Positions 36,293 to 46,654 are shown, counted from the stretch's first letter. The stretch is DNA of 64,000 bases from Reticulitermes speratus (GCA_021186555.1 JAJKFL010000005.1:38827135-38891134), one strand, 5' to 3'. Notes: generated by a model from the sequence alone, not told the origin. Program-made: numbers and translations.

Positions 36293-37394
36293 GGGAAGCT
36301 TAGAAGCAGAGACGTCTTGCGGAAGCCAATGCGATAAAATTAATATACATCCTGAAAGGATAGCTTGCCAGAATATGGACTGATTCGTCTAGCCCAACTC
36401 AGTTTTTAAGATTCTCTGTTGTGAACACGGTAATTGACTTTGTAACGACTGGTTGCATCTGAAGCCGGTTTTGCTCTTTGGAGCTAGTTTATTACATGAA
36501 ACGAAGCGACAGAGCTCGTCAAAAATGTAAGAACCCTGAATAAACATAGTAGATATACGTTTCCCATGAGCAATTACTTGGTCTTTGTTTCTGTCAATGT
36601 CGGCCTTGTATTCGGCTTGCACTCTGCCATACACATATGTATAAAATTAAATTAACTCGTGCGCGAAAATCGTATCAGCTTATACCGACGGTCTCTGCCC
36701 GTTCTTGGTTTGCCTTCACGAATACAGTATGGTGTAATACCGACAAACATGAAAGAGCTCGTATGCTTACAGTTCACGGCGAAGTGACATTGAAAACCAA
36801 TGGGAATGAAACAAGGTATCAAATCGTACAAGTGACCTCGTTATTCTTCCGTTTTAACGCGAGGACGTGCCAAACGAAGCGTTTCTTTAAACAGAGCTAT
36901 GTTCATTTCCTCGGGTCTAATTTGTTTGCTTCGTGTCCTGGAACTGGTGTTCGTAGCTCTAATTGGCTGGAAAATTGTCAGCTGCATGCTCTCATATATG
37001 TAGAGCGGCGCAGAGGGTAATCAGCCGGGCGATCGCGACACAGGCTGGAAGATTGCAAGGGAAAGTAACTTCAAACCTGAATGTAACCGTTTGCTAACAT
37101 TTTAGAGTAATACTGTAGCCTTTCAGAATTTACAAACTAGATAAATGCTGTGGAAGCAGAGTCCGTAATTTCAACACCGCTAGTAACAAATTCCGAAACT
37201 GGACATGATTGCAAGCCGTATCTTTCTCTCAGAGGACCACCTTCATATTCTTAACTTCCTACCGACATTAAGGAATTCCAAGTGCACGTATTCAAAGAGA
37301 TTTTCACAGCAAAATGTGGAATGCATTCTTTTCCTCATTTATTATAGCTGTAGTTTCTTGATTCATATAAATTACATGTCATCCATATGCACAG
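36293..37394. other. Unassigned sequence with a 127-codon frame
   Basis: A plus-strand frame at 36637-37020 encodes 127 basic residues (several R/K runs, cysteines without spacing pattern). I do not recognise it. It has no obvious start context or partner exon, and its length is within what chance gives in 64 kb. The antisense 81-codon frame at 36389-36634 is equally undistinguished. Confidence 0.35.
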
Positions 37395-37660
37395 CATGAA
37401 GGCGTATGGGTGGTTGGAGATATACTCCACCAATTCTGCGCCTCTGCACTAGATGGAGGTGAGTGGTCAGCTTCAACTCCCCGCCGCTTTACTACTCCCG
37501 GTGAGAGAGCCTGCGGTATCAGTCGAATCGGATGTCAAGGTAGTGGTTGTAGTAGACAGATAATAATCAAAATTAAATTCTCCAGAAACGTTTTAAACCC
37601 CCAAAGGATGAGCAGTTGTGGAATTGGGCTATACTAACTAATGCACCATCCGGCCACCAA
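37395..37660 (-). mobile_element. SINE-B copy, strongly diverged
   Basis: The 3' body is clear (GCACTAGATGGAGGTGAGTG, CCCGCCGCTTTAC at 37446-37492). The central part is altered by an ATAATAATC-type expansion, and the 5' head is just visible (GGGCTATACTAACTAATGC, CATCCGGCC near 37626-37656). Confidence 0.6.
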
Positions 37661-38992
37661 GCATCCATTTTATTTGCTTGTACAAGGAACAGTGATTAGA
37701 AGGCGCCTGTAATTGATTCTTAATTTATAGTAGAATTCAACGAATTTAATATACTGGACGCAGAATCTTGTAATTGATAAATGGATGTTATATAATATTG
37801 TCTTCCCTACTTACCAGAACGCATAGAAAAACGCATGAGTGTAAATAAATATTGATTTTAATGGCGGTCAAAGAGCGAGGAGAAAGTACAGGAGACAAGG
37901 AGGAAGAATGGAGAGGAGGAATATAAAAACAGCTCTCGGAATTCGGTTAGCTGCTGGAGTTAACAGTTGGAAATGAGAGTCGGGCTGACTGCTGGACTGG
38001 GAATTCACTCTCCAACATCCACTACTTTAGTTTCTCTTCCTGGCTCTGTGTTTACCTCGTACCCTAGCAGCTGTTACTTCGAAATACATCTTCCGAACTG
38101 GGAGTTGCAGATATTTAGGAGAGCCTAGTAAGAATTTACACTATTGGATCACTCGCGTTTTTCCTCTCTGTGCCATGAATCTAAATACATTGTACAAAAT
38201 GCTTTTGTGAACTTTCTTACACTTTATGTTTTTATGTAACGATCTGTCTATTTTTAGTTATTGATGAAAGTAATTGTAATTACGTAGCACAACTTGCGGT
38301 AAAGTGTGCTAATGTACGGGCTACAGTAGAGGGCTTGTATACACATTCTATAAACGCCAAACATTTCTTCACCACCTGAGTGGCTGACAACTTCTGAAGA
38401 TCCATTATGCCTCGTGGAATTATCTATTTGTTTTCAGTTTTAAAGTGCCATTATTACTTACGCGATGAGACTCACAGCCGTACACAATCTCTCTGGGTAC
38501 GCAAGAATATGAGGACAATTGCTGAAACATTTCGTCATTCAGATGTTGTAAAGACTGTTGCGCGTGCGCGCAGAATGAGAAGTTTTGTAGAGCGCATTTG
38601 AAGTTAACTACGCAAATAAAGAAAGACTTACGAAGCGTTAAAATTGAGGGAAATTGTGTTTAGGGAATTCAAATCAAGGGAGAACAAGACAGGCAATGTA
38701 CGTATAACGTAACATTGAGGCACTCCGCATGTCGAGAACCAGGTGAGTACTGCTGTCGCTTGTGTCCAGCTAAGTTCAGCGTATCAGACTTTCAACACTT
38801 TCAAACGGAATCTGGCTAACACTAGTGCTCCTTTTTCGGCAGATAATTAAACATTCGTAACCATACCTTCAAATTTAATTTGTTTGTCGATGCACCTAAA
38901 CCAGTTTCGCGATCATCCAGTACCTTGAAGGTTCAATGAAGTCTCAAGAATTAACAAAGTGGAATTATGGTTTGAAATATTATGTATATGTT
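37661..38992. other. Unassigned sequence
   Basis: No recognised gene. A GA-rich stretch at 37874-37930. Confidence 0.45.
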
Positions 38993-39020
38993 TGTGCGTG
39001 TGTGTGCGTGCGTGCGTGTG
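38993..39020. repeat. (TGTG/TGCG)n microsatellite
   Basis: Alternating TG and CG dinucleotides. Confidence 0.85.
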
Positions 39021-39084
39021 CTCCTTTAAGAGAAATAAAGTGGCACGTGAGTCTAACATAACTTGTTTTATAGATGCAAGATAA

Positions 39085-39136
39085 ATAATATATTAGCTGC
39101 ATGTTTTTGCTAACATTGTGAGCTATCATCAGTCCA
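39085..39136 (-). repeat. Solo hammerhead-like motif
   Basis: On the minus strand: GGACTGATGA, then a TAGCTC...TTAGC imperfect hairpin, then AAAAACATGCAGC. The first half is a perfect CTGATGA. GAAAC is changed to AAAAC. This resembles one arm of the palindromic elements. The second arm is not seen. Confidence 0.45.
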
Positions 39137-39159
39137 GTACACATACATACACACACCCA

Positions 39160-39183
39160 TATATATATATATATATATATATA
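39160..39183. repeat. (AT)n microsatellite
   Basis: About 11 AT units, preceded by ACAC-rich sequence. Confidence 0.9.
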
Positions 39184-39698
39184 CAGAGAAAAAGTGATGT
39201 TTTTCCATCAAATTTTTAGCATGATGGATAGAACGTATTCAATTATATGTTCTCTTTTTTTGTAGAACTTGATTTCCTTCAGGTAAATTGTTATCTGTAT
39301 TATCATGTCGTAACATAACATACAAGGACATTGTTTTTTGTGACAAACTGCATCACTCCACACTCAGACCGTTTTGCGTGAAGGCAGGCAGAATAAATCT
39401 CACCGCCATTTCAGTTTTCCTTATGTCGAGGTCTACGCGGTTTAATTCAGTATATAGCAGTTAATATTGGGTTATTATTCACCATATGTAAAAAACGGGG
39501 TGTGGCTGTGTCGGGGACACGGCCGTGTGTTTAACGTGAATACGTGTACGTTAACGGGTAATATTTGTTTTCAGCGTATTATATGTATGTCATAATCATT
39601 GCTTAACAGTAAGAAGTCCTTCGTATCTGCATGTTTTATTGATGATGGCAACATGTTCCTTTAGTCGGGTTCAGGAAACAATTGAAGTAAACAAATCA
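39184..39698. other. Unassigned sequence with hairpin-rich patch
   Basis: 39494-39560 contains overlapping short hairpins (GTGTCGGGGACAC, CACGGCCGTG, TTAACGT/ACGTTAA). This could be a remnant of a Helitron 3' end given the neighbour, but no CTRR end is clear. Confidence 0.35.
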
Positions 39699-40211
39699 TT
39701 AGTGTGTTATAATTTTATTAATGATAGGTCTGTGATACGAAAAGTACGATACAAATGGCATGCAGGATACATCGAGATTACTAAGCAGCGTTAAGTGTTT
39801 TCCCTTTGGTGGCTTCAAGGAGCGCAGAAACCATAGACGGTCACACACGTTACACTTATTTCCGAATGGATTGTTGACAAACGTTGTAGTGAAACGTGCA
39901 CTAGCTGCTGCCGAATGTGTCGTCATAATCGGCGATCGCACACAACCGATGTCTATACAGCCCGGCGTTGATACACAAGCGATTACATCATCGACTTGCA
40001 TAGGCCCGGCCGCCCCAGCGTCAGATGTACCTGCGCAGTCGTTGATCCGCTCGGACGCCCTCATTGTTTTACGTTCCCGGCACCGCCTCACTGTATGATA
40101 TGGTGTTTTATGGGTATCACTGGATAGCAGTTGAGAAGCCTTTTCCAACCGTATACGATTTATATATTTCGAATTGGCTTTTTGACGAGTATAGGCCGAC
40201 ATTATATTCAT
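39699..40211 (-). pseudogene. Helitron-like replicase/helicase N-terminal fragment
   Basis: The longest frame of the window, 170 codons from ATG at 40211. Residues 1-55 are basic. Residues 113-128 read NNPFGNKCNVCDRLWF, the cysteine-containing motif commonly seen upstream of the Rep domain in Helitron proteins. The HUH Rep and helicase domains (expected at lower coordinates) are absent, the frame stopping at 39699. The flank upstream of the ATG (40212-40440) is CpG-rich, unlike the rest of the window. A dead 5' fragment of a rolling-circle transposon is the likeliest reading. Confidence 0.6.
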
Positions 40212-41119
40212 TTTCTTAAATTTTTAACTTTAACACCATATACATTCACCATAAATATTCCACACTCATGTTTTGTGTACGCAATAGATAAATATTGAGG
40301 AGAGCTGTAAATTGAAACTGAAACGAGCGTCGTAGCTTCTCCGAGTCAAAATGTATACTAAACCGAAAGTATGTGACGCGACGAAACTACCTGAAAATGG
40401 CGGCGCCTCCCCCTCCGCCGCGCGCGAGGCGTGACAGTCCCCAATCAACGTTATGAATTCTTTGATCCTTTAACTATCGAGTGGTGTAATTACATTTTGG
40501 ATGTAGATGATAGATATGTAGCTGCAATGCCAAACTGTATCCCCCAATTTTGTTATCATCAGTTTTCTGAATTGGCTCCCACTACGGAAGCAAATTTAAA
40601 GACGTATTCACGTCAAAAAAAAGGTTCTCGAACCCTTGTCCGTCGTCTCGTAGACACATATCAGATCTAACAAACACGTTGTTTATTGTAAGCCGCAGTT
40701 TTAGGAGTTAAGTGAGCCGACGGGAAGTGCTTAGCTACAGTTGTTGGATGAAATAATGCCCCAGTATAACAGCAAACCCTTTGATCCCACTATTTAACCT
40801 TTCTTGAGCGAGTCTTCTGATACTGCTCATCCTGAGAAGATAGCCTGCCCACGACACACACGTCTGTCCACTCGATAGAGCATGAATCTGCATTGGCGTT
40901 ACTATTCTTGTGTTAGGCCTCAGCTCTTACTTACGCTCCGCTGGGCTCAATGCAGTTTACCTTTACGTTAACTCCCACGGACGACGTGACGCCAATTGGG
41001 AATAAGAACAGGCACAGGGGAAAATGTCACATTATCAAAACTTTCTTTTCTTGCCTTTGTTCAAAAACGTCTTTAAAGATTGGAGACGGAATGGCTTTGT
41101 TACTACAGCATCTAATGCA
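40212..41119. other. CpG-rich upstream flank of the Helitron fragment, then unassigned sequence
   Basis: CGCG words are concentrated at 40375-40432. A 79-codon frame at 40431-40670 (+) is not recognised. Confidence 0.45.
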
Positions 41120-41242
41120 ACGGGCTGAACAACAAAGGAAACGTGGTTCAATTCCCGAGAGAGACAAAAAACTTTTCTTTAAAGCGGCTAGATCGGCTTT
41201 GGAGTCCACCCAGCCTCTTATTTAACGGGTACTGGGGGAAGG
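41120..41242 (+). mobile_element. Possible SINE-B fragment
   Basis: GGTTCAATTCCCG (41145-41157) resembles a B box, and GAGTCCACCCAGCCTCTTAT plus AACGGGTACTGGGGG matches the SINE-B body. It runs directly into the jockey-like relic. Weak. Confidence 0.4.
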
Positions 41243-41700
41243 AAGGCCGCCCAGGGACTGAGTATGCTAGGTGGTTTACTTAATAGAAGTGACCTGTCCA
41301 TCAACAACGTTTTTCTGCTTTGTAAGTAACTCATAGGTCCTATGATTGACTATGCGTGTCTGATGTGGAGGTCTGCTGCCCTCACCCACGTCCAGAAACT
41401 GCGGTTGACACAATTCAACAGTTTTCGCATTGCGACTAGCTCATCATTCCACTTTTGCCGACCAGATCAGCGCGCTAACCGAGAATTTTGACTCAAAGTC
41501 AGCTGGTATGTTGGAAACGTTTGGTTAGGCAAATTTCAAGGCACTTACGTCGACTGATAATCAGCAGGCGAGTCGAGGCTGCCCGTAAGCAGCCGGCCAG
41601 CGAATTCTACCTAGAACTTTTCGCCTTACCCGACAGGTTTTCCTTGATTTTCTTCTGTTGCAATGCAAGTGCCAGGATATAATCAAAGGACGGAGCACTG
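41243..41700 (+). pseudogene. Jockey-like LINE ORF2 C-terminus, decayed
   Basis: Translation gives KAAQGLSMLGGLLNRSDLS, INNVFLLCK, stop, LIGPMIDYACLMWRSAA, then HVQKLRLTQFNSFRIATSS and, after frameshifts, QISALTENFDSKSA and RQISRHLRRL. This is the post-polymerase region of jockey-clade elements (MMDYACPIWRSAA, HVRKLQ, RIAT, LTESFDSKL in related copies). One in-frame TAA replaces a Q codon near 41330 and there are frameshifts, so it is dead. A younger SINE-A has inserted into or just beyond its 3' end at 41821. Confidence 0.8.
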
Positions 41701-41806
41701 CATGCATCCGCCACAGTCACTGGCCCAACCAGGTCGCACAGGCCCTCAACCAACGCGACCGACTCTGGGTTCAAGCCCAACATATTTATCCAGTCAGAGT
41801 TCTTTC

Positions 41807-42099
41807 CCTCAGAAGGACATTTTTTTTTTCTATGGCTAGACAGCCTTATATGGGCCTGGGCCTCCTCGTTTCGTCGAGGTTTCATGGTCACACACATTTG
41901 AGACACACCACAGTCGGTAGGACTCCTCTGGACGAGGGACCAGCTCGTCGCAGAGACCTCTACCTGACAACACACAACACTCACAAGAGACAGACATCCA
42001 TGCCCCCGGTGAGATTCGAACCCACGATCCTAGTAAGCGAGCGGCCGAAGACCCACGCCTTAGACCGCACGGCCACTGGGATCGACCTCAGAAGGACAT
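41807..42099 (-). mobile_element. SINE-A copy with a perfect 14-bp target duplication
   Basis: Body 41821-42085 on the minus strand with a T9 (SINE-strand A9) tail. Flanked by CCTCAGAAGGACAT on both sides (41807-41820 and 42086-42099). Head boxes are close to the 12071 copy (CTAAGGCGTGGGTCTTCGGC). The perfect duplication makes this one of the youngest insertions in the window. Confidence 0.93.
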
Positions 42100-43000
42100 A
42101 GGAACCATTTATTATGAGCACGTCATGGTATGCAGCCAAGATGGAAAATTTGTTAACGTGATCAGTATCCCTGTTATCAGAGTCATAATCCAGCAACGCT
42201 TTCTGTACGGTGGATTGGCTTATGGACCAAGGGACAAGGAATTGAGCAAAGCGCAAGCCTTCACACTTAGTTACTTCTGGGTTTATTGTTTAGTTGGTTG
42301 GTTTGTTGGTTGGTTGCTTAGTTGATTTTTTTTTTGATGGACTCAATTCGAAACCAGGGATAGAGGCAGCATATTAATCCGACCCTACGGCAATCCAGCC
42401 CACTTCTGCACTATCCCAACATCAAGCATATGATTATTATGAACATTGGCTCACCGTGAAAATTTAAATTACTAGTTAATCAGGCAGGTATATGTATAAC
42501 TTGTCAATGAGTATCGTAATTAGTCTTGCAGGTTGTCGCTTAATAATATGTTAGCACATAAATCAGTCCTTCAGGAAGTGGCAAGACAATGCTGAATCCT
42601 ACCTGACCACCGTATAATGCTGTTACTTTCGTGTAGCTGTAAGCGGCTGTGGTAACGTTGACATTTTCGTGTCCATATTTTATGGCCCATCTGTTGGAAA
42701 GGCAGACAGTGAGTATATAATATACATGTGTACGCCCGCGCAGCTCCGCCGCAATCTCTTTGATATAATATGCATAAAGCCCTGTTAGCAGGTATCAGCG
42801 TTAGTGGGGTAAGCTCTTCTTGCTTGTTTCTGTACCCAGCTCCAAGAACTGTGTTTTAATAGCCTGTACTAACTACACATCTCATGTAAACACTACACTG
42901 TGTCATAGTAACTTATTTTTAACAGTTTTTAATATGAGAACTGCATAAATTTACAGGGACAGTTTGTACTGTCTGCTAAATTTAACTTTGCTTAAGGCAG
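42100..43000. other. Unassigned sequence
   Basis: Includes a TTGG-rich repeat at 42292-42318. No gene recognised. Confidence 0.45.
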
Positions 43001-43265
43001 TAAAGGTAAAGGTAACGGTCACCCTATGACACGCCTATGCAGGCACAGAGCTGAGGCGGATGTATAGCTCCACAACATTCTGAACCTCGGCACTAGAAGG
43101 GGTGGGTGGAGAGCACCAAGCCCCGGCCGCTTTACGCCCGAGAAAGACCCGGTACTCTTTATACAGGATGCTGGGTGGGCCTCGGGCCGTTGTGGTCAGG
43201 TACGGAAAATCTCACCTCCACTGGAATTCGATCCCCAGACCGTCCAACCTGTAGCGAGTCGCAGA
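43001..43265 (-). mobile_element. SINE-B copy, near full length
   Basis: The SINE-strand tail is (TTTACC)n-like (43003-43017 in reverse). The body has CTCGGCACTAGAAGGGGTGG and CCCCGGCCGCTTTACG. The head has GACCGTCCA and GGCCACAA-type remnants up to about 43265. No clear duplication. Confidence 0.82.
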
Positions 43266-43889
43266 ACATTGTAATGTCAAATAAGGAGAAATTCTTAAAT
43301 CCAAAGCACGAATTTGAAACTGTATACAAATTTTTAAATCTACTGGCTAAACGTGGTAATGAGATAGAGACATGTGACTGATGACAGAAGACGAGGAGAA
43401 GCACCAGAAATGAGAGTAATGAGAAACTTGTCTTGATATGCAAAGTTGGACAAAATTTCTGAGCAGCATTCGTACAACATGGGTTCAAGAGTTTATGATT
43501 GATAGATACGTTACCCTTATTTGTTATTATCTTATTTTCGTGAAGAACGTATTGCTTGATACTATATACCCTTATGTTAACTTGGTCGAATTACCTCAAT
43601 TTCGCACTTTAACCACGTCTTGTAATCGAACTACAGGTAAATTTTTTACAAAATTAGTGAGTATATTTATAACTTATTTTCATGCCAAATTTTACGTGAC
43701 TAATTCCAATATTTCATTAATAATTAATGAAACATAATTATCGTCATCACGTCGAAATGTGAATAAAGTATGCTCGCTGAGTCTTTTTGTGATGTAATAT
43801 TGTACAAAAATTCCCTTAACAGAATTCAACACTCTTCCAATGTAATTGAATTGCTGTACATAATTTCGGAAACCTAAAATAAGCGGCAC
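43266..43889. other. Unassigned sequence
   Basis: Overlapping frames of 72-109 codons, none recognised. Confidence 0.45.
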
Positions 43890-44377
43890 TATATCAAAAA
43901 CCGAGACCAACTAGATGCACAATCACTATTAAAAACTTTAATAGTAGTATTACATTAAACCCGACATGTTTCGGTCAGGTACCTGACCATCTTCAGGGGT
44001 ACACTACATTAAAATGCTATGTCTATATGTAAAACACACTTACATGTGAGCATATAAAGTCTAGTCGTGTATGATGTTTTTATAAAACACAGTTCTAGAG
44101 TCACTAAAAACTTTTATAGACGGTCAACTCTTGATATTCCGCACTGGTTCTGTAAACATTTTAGTGACTTTAAAACTGTGTTTTATAAAAACATCATACA
44201 CGACTAGACTTTATATGCTCACATGTAAGTGTGTTTTACATATAGACATAGCATTTTAATGTAGTGTACCCTGAAGATGGTCAGGTACCTGACCGAAACA
44301 TGTCGGGTTTAATGTAATACTACTATTAAAGTTTTTAATAGTGATTGTGCATCTAGTTGGTCTCGGTTTTTGATATA
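43890..44377. repeat. Long near-perfect palindrome with paired hammerhead-like motifs
   Basis: Arms of 220 nt (43890-44109 and 44158-44377) are about 98% complementary around a 48-nt spacer. On the plus strand of the right arm: CTGAAGA (44271-44277), T, the palindrome GGTCAGGTACCTGACC (44279-44294), GAAACATGTC (44295-44304), GGGT. On the minus strand of the left arm: ACCC, CTGAAGA (43990-43996), the same palindrome (43973-43988), GAAACATGTC (43963-43972), GGGT. There ACCC/GGGT forms the expected stem I. One extra U separates the core from stem II, so activity is uncertain. A loose duplication (AAATAAGCGGCACTA against AAATAAAAAGTGGCACTA) is at 43876-43891 and 44407-44422. No protein coding. 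Confidence 0.8.
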
Positions 44378-45421
44378 TACGAGATGCACGGTGAAAACAA
44401 TATTAAATAAAAAGTGGCACTAATGTTGCTTCGACCTCGTACGTCTGCGTGCGTACCATTTTCGTTTAATCAGTTGTTGGAAGCTTAAAATAAGATGACC
44501 TAGGAATATATTCGACAATCATAAATTTTATAGCACGTTTGGTAAATTCTGTCTACTATTTGAAAACTTTAAATGAGGGAACGCACAGGCACGTACGGAC
44601 AGCATGCTGACCTTATATGTCCAGTTGTTGGTTTCTTAAGTAAGGCAGGTGGACTAAAAGTAATTGTTCATGGTGTGTGAGAATCTTGTGTTCGAGTGTT
44701 CATTTGAAGTAAGTAACACAGAGCACAAACGTATATACAATGAAGACACGTGACAGAGTATAACATGAGATTTCAAACATATAAGATGCATAGTGTGACA
44801 AATTGCGAGAAATTACAGGACGATGCTGGAAAGAGGATTTTGAGCTTTGCCAAATTTGTGAGAACAAGAAGAATATGAACATAAATTTACATGCTTACTC
44901 TTCAGACGTCGTGGATGTACTCATTTCTGTCTCTGTGTGTACTGTAATTAGAAGGGTATTAAGTTTGTCAAGTGCTACAAGAGAAGTATCATCATTGGGT
45001 TTCACAATGATTCCTTCTGCCGAATGTTCCATCTCATGAGGAGGACTACGTCTGCTGATTTAATAATCAAGTACTTGTAATTATTTGAGCTCAGAGCAAA
45101 TCTCACAGAAGAGCTTTCGTTACGTGAAAGTATTCCGCTGTAAGGAATTTAACAAAGGAATTAGTTCTTACCACATAACCAGATATACAGCTGCGAACAA
45201 GCAGTAGAATTTTCAGCTTACCAACTAGGTCTATTGTGGCTACGCCGCCAGACATGGTCATAAACCCTTGCCTTCTGCCAGCCTTCTGAGGGCAGGAATA
45301 GTTGTTTCTGGTGACAGCAGCCTTACCACGGACTATCAACTTTGTTCCAGGATGATAATGCTGGTAGGTTACCAACGTGTAGATGATATTTTTTATTAAC
45401 TTCACCATGCATTTTTACCAA
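44378..45421. other. Unassigned sequence
   Basis: Frames up to 101 codons (45103-45408 minus) without motif. Nothing else seen. Confidence 0.45.
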
Positions 45422-45694
45422 ATCACAAATTACACGCCAACGAAATGCACTATATTTTTTCACTTCTTTATTCTTCAACCCCTTCATATGTTTCAACCTT
45501 TACAGGGTCATCTTCAGGGGGCTCGTAGCCTACATTTATTTTGCATCCATTGTTGTGTGCTATTATGTTTTGTACCACATATAGTCAAGTTTCATATTAC
45601 AGTTTGAACCCTGTAAGGGATGAAACATATGTAGAGGTTGAAGAATAAAAAAGTGAAAAAATATAGTGCATTTCGTTGGTGTGTCATTTGTGAT
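45422..45694. repeat. Palindromic element with hammerhead-like arms
   Basis: Arms 45422-45515 and 45603-45694 are near-complementary, with an 87-nt spacer. Minus strand of the left arm: CCCC, CTGAAGA (45511-45517), a GACC/GGTT hairpin, GAAACATATG (45485-45494), AAGGGG, giving a CCCC/GGGG stem I. Right arm, plus strand: ACCCTGTAAGGGATGAAAC then ATATGTAGAGG (45622-45636), with the CTGANGA half lost. Same architecture as 23.3 and 44 kb. Confidence 0.7.
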
Positions 45695-46069
45695 GTAGAG
45701 GATGTGTACTTTTTAAGGCAAATTTTATTTGAAGTGAGAATCTAGTAACCCTCACGATCATCTGAACTTTGTTGGAGATTGGGGAAGGCCAAGGCTTACG
45801 GAATTATCCGAATTGACCTGACTGGTTTCGAATCCGAGAATAAAATTGTTAGCTGCTCTCGTAGTTTCCGGCTGCGATGGTTTGGCCCATCCACGTCTAG
45901 CATGCCCGATTACTACTGACTGGATAGAATGTCAAGTTCGCTGCAGCCACTTCTACTGAGGCATCATTAACATTGATTGTTGTAACAGCACTCCGCCGAC
46001 AAATTATGGGTGTGCAGTTGAGTCTATAATGGACTCTCACACCTACGATTATTATGGACAAAATAAATG
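45695..46069. other. Unassigned sequence
   Basis: Nothing recognised. Confidence 0.45.
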
Positions 46070-46071
46070 TA

Positions 46072-46578
46072 GAGTGTACTCTCGATTATCTGGGGTAATG
46101 GTGGGAGGGGATGCACGGGTAATTGAGAAATACGGATAATCCAAAACAATACTTTATTGAGCCACGAACGACAAATAAAACTGTAATTTATTTTGATTTC
46201 AGGCTTCCGCCGCGATGTTGATGACATCTGCGGTCTTCTGGGGTATTACGCGGCGTCGTGTGGTAATTGTTTACCGACGTTTCGGGGGCGATACGTTGTC
46301 CCGAAACGTCGGTAAACAATTACCACACGACGCCGCGTAATACCCCAGAAGATCGCAGATTTCATGTAATTTATTTGTTACATACACAATACAAACATAG
46401 CTTACGCTTACTGTTCACGTAAACAGTCTGTGACTTATTTTATTTAGGATATTGTTCGAGCACTCGGCGCTAGAGCACGTTATTTCCCACCTTTCTCATT
46501 AGTCATTAGCAGCTTGCAAGCGTGCACGGATAATCCGCAGACCAGATAGTCTGCGCACGGATAATTGAGAACACACTG
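46072..46578. mobile_element. pogo/Tigger-like MITE
   Basis: Ends: left GAGTGTACTCTCGATTATCT; right, reversed, CAGTGTGTTCTCAATTATCC (15/20 matched). Flanked by TA on both sides (46070-46071, 46579-46580). The CAGT end and TA duplication fit pogo-type Tc1/mariner elements. A subterminal word CGGATAAT recurs. No transposase remains. Length is 507 bp, but 183 bp of that is a later insertion at 46194-46376. Confidence 0.65.
46182..46376. repeat. Palindromic element nested in the MITE, with a 12-bp duplication
   Basis: Insertion 46194-46364 is flanked by TGTAATTTATTT (46182-46193 and 46365-46376). It has two 61-nt arms (46226-46286, 46300-46360) that are near-perfect complements with a 13-nt centre. 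Each arm ends inward in GAAACGTCGG (reverse on the left), the second half of the hammerhead-like core; no CTGANGA is seen. The clean 12-bp duplication suggests target-primed insertion, as for Penelope-like or LINE-type elements, and not cut-and-paste. Confidence 0.75.
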
Positions 46579-46654
46579 TATAGGTAAACAATCATAGCAG
46601 TCATAGGTTTACAACAACAGCAATTAGGACAGCAATTTTAATGAGTTTTCAAGT

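Noticed and set aside
36637-37020. 127-codon plus-strand frame as a possible small gene
   Set aside because: No motif, no signal peptide, no supporting exon. Length is not significant for 64 kb of six-frame sequence, so it is described only as unassigned.
39494-39560. Hairpin-rich patch as the Helitron 3' terminus
   Set aside because: I could not find a clear CTRR end after a hairpin in the right orientation, so it is left as a possibility only.
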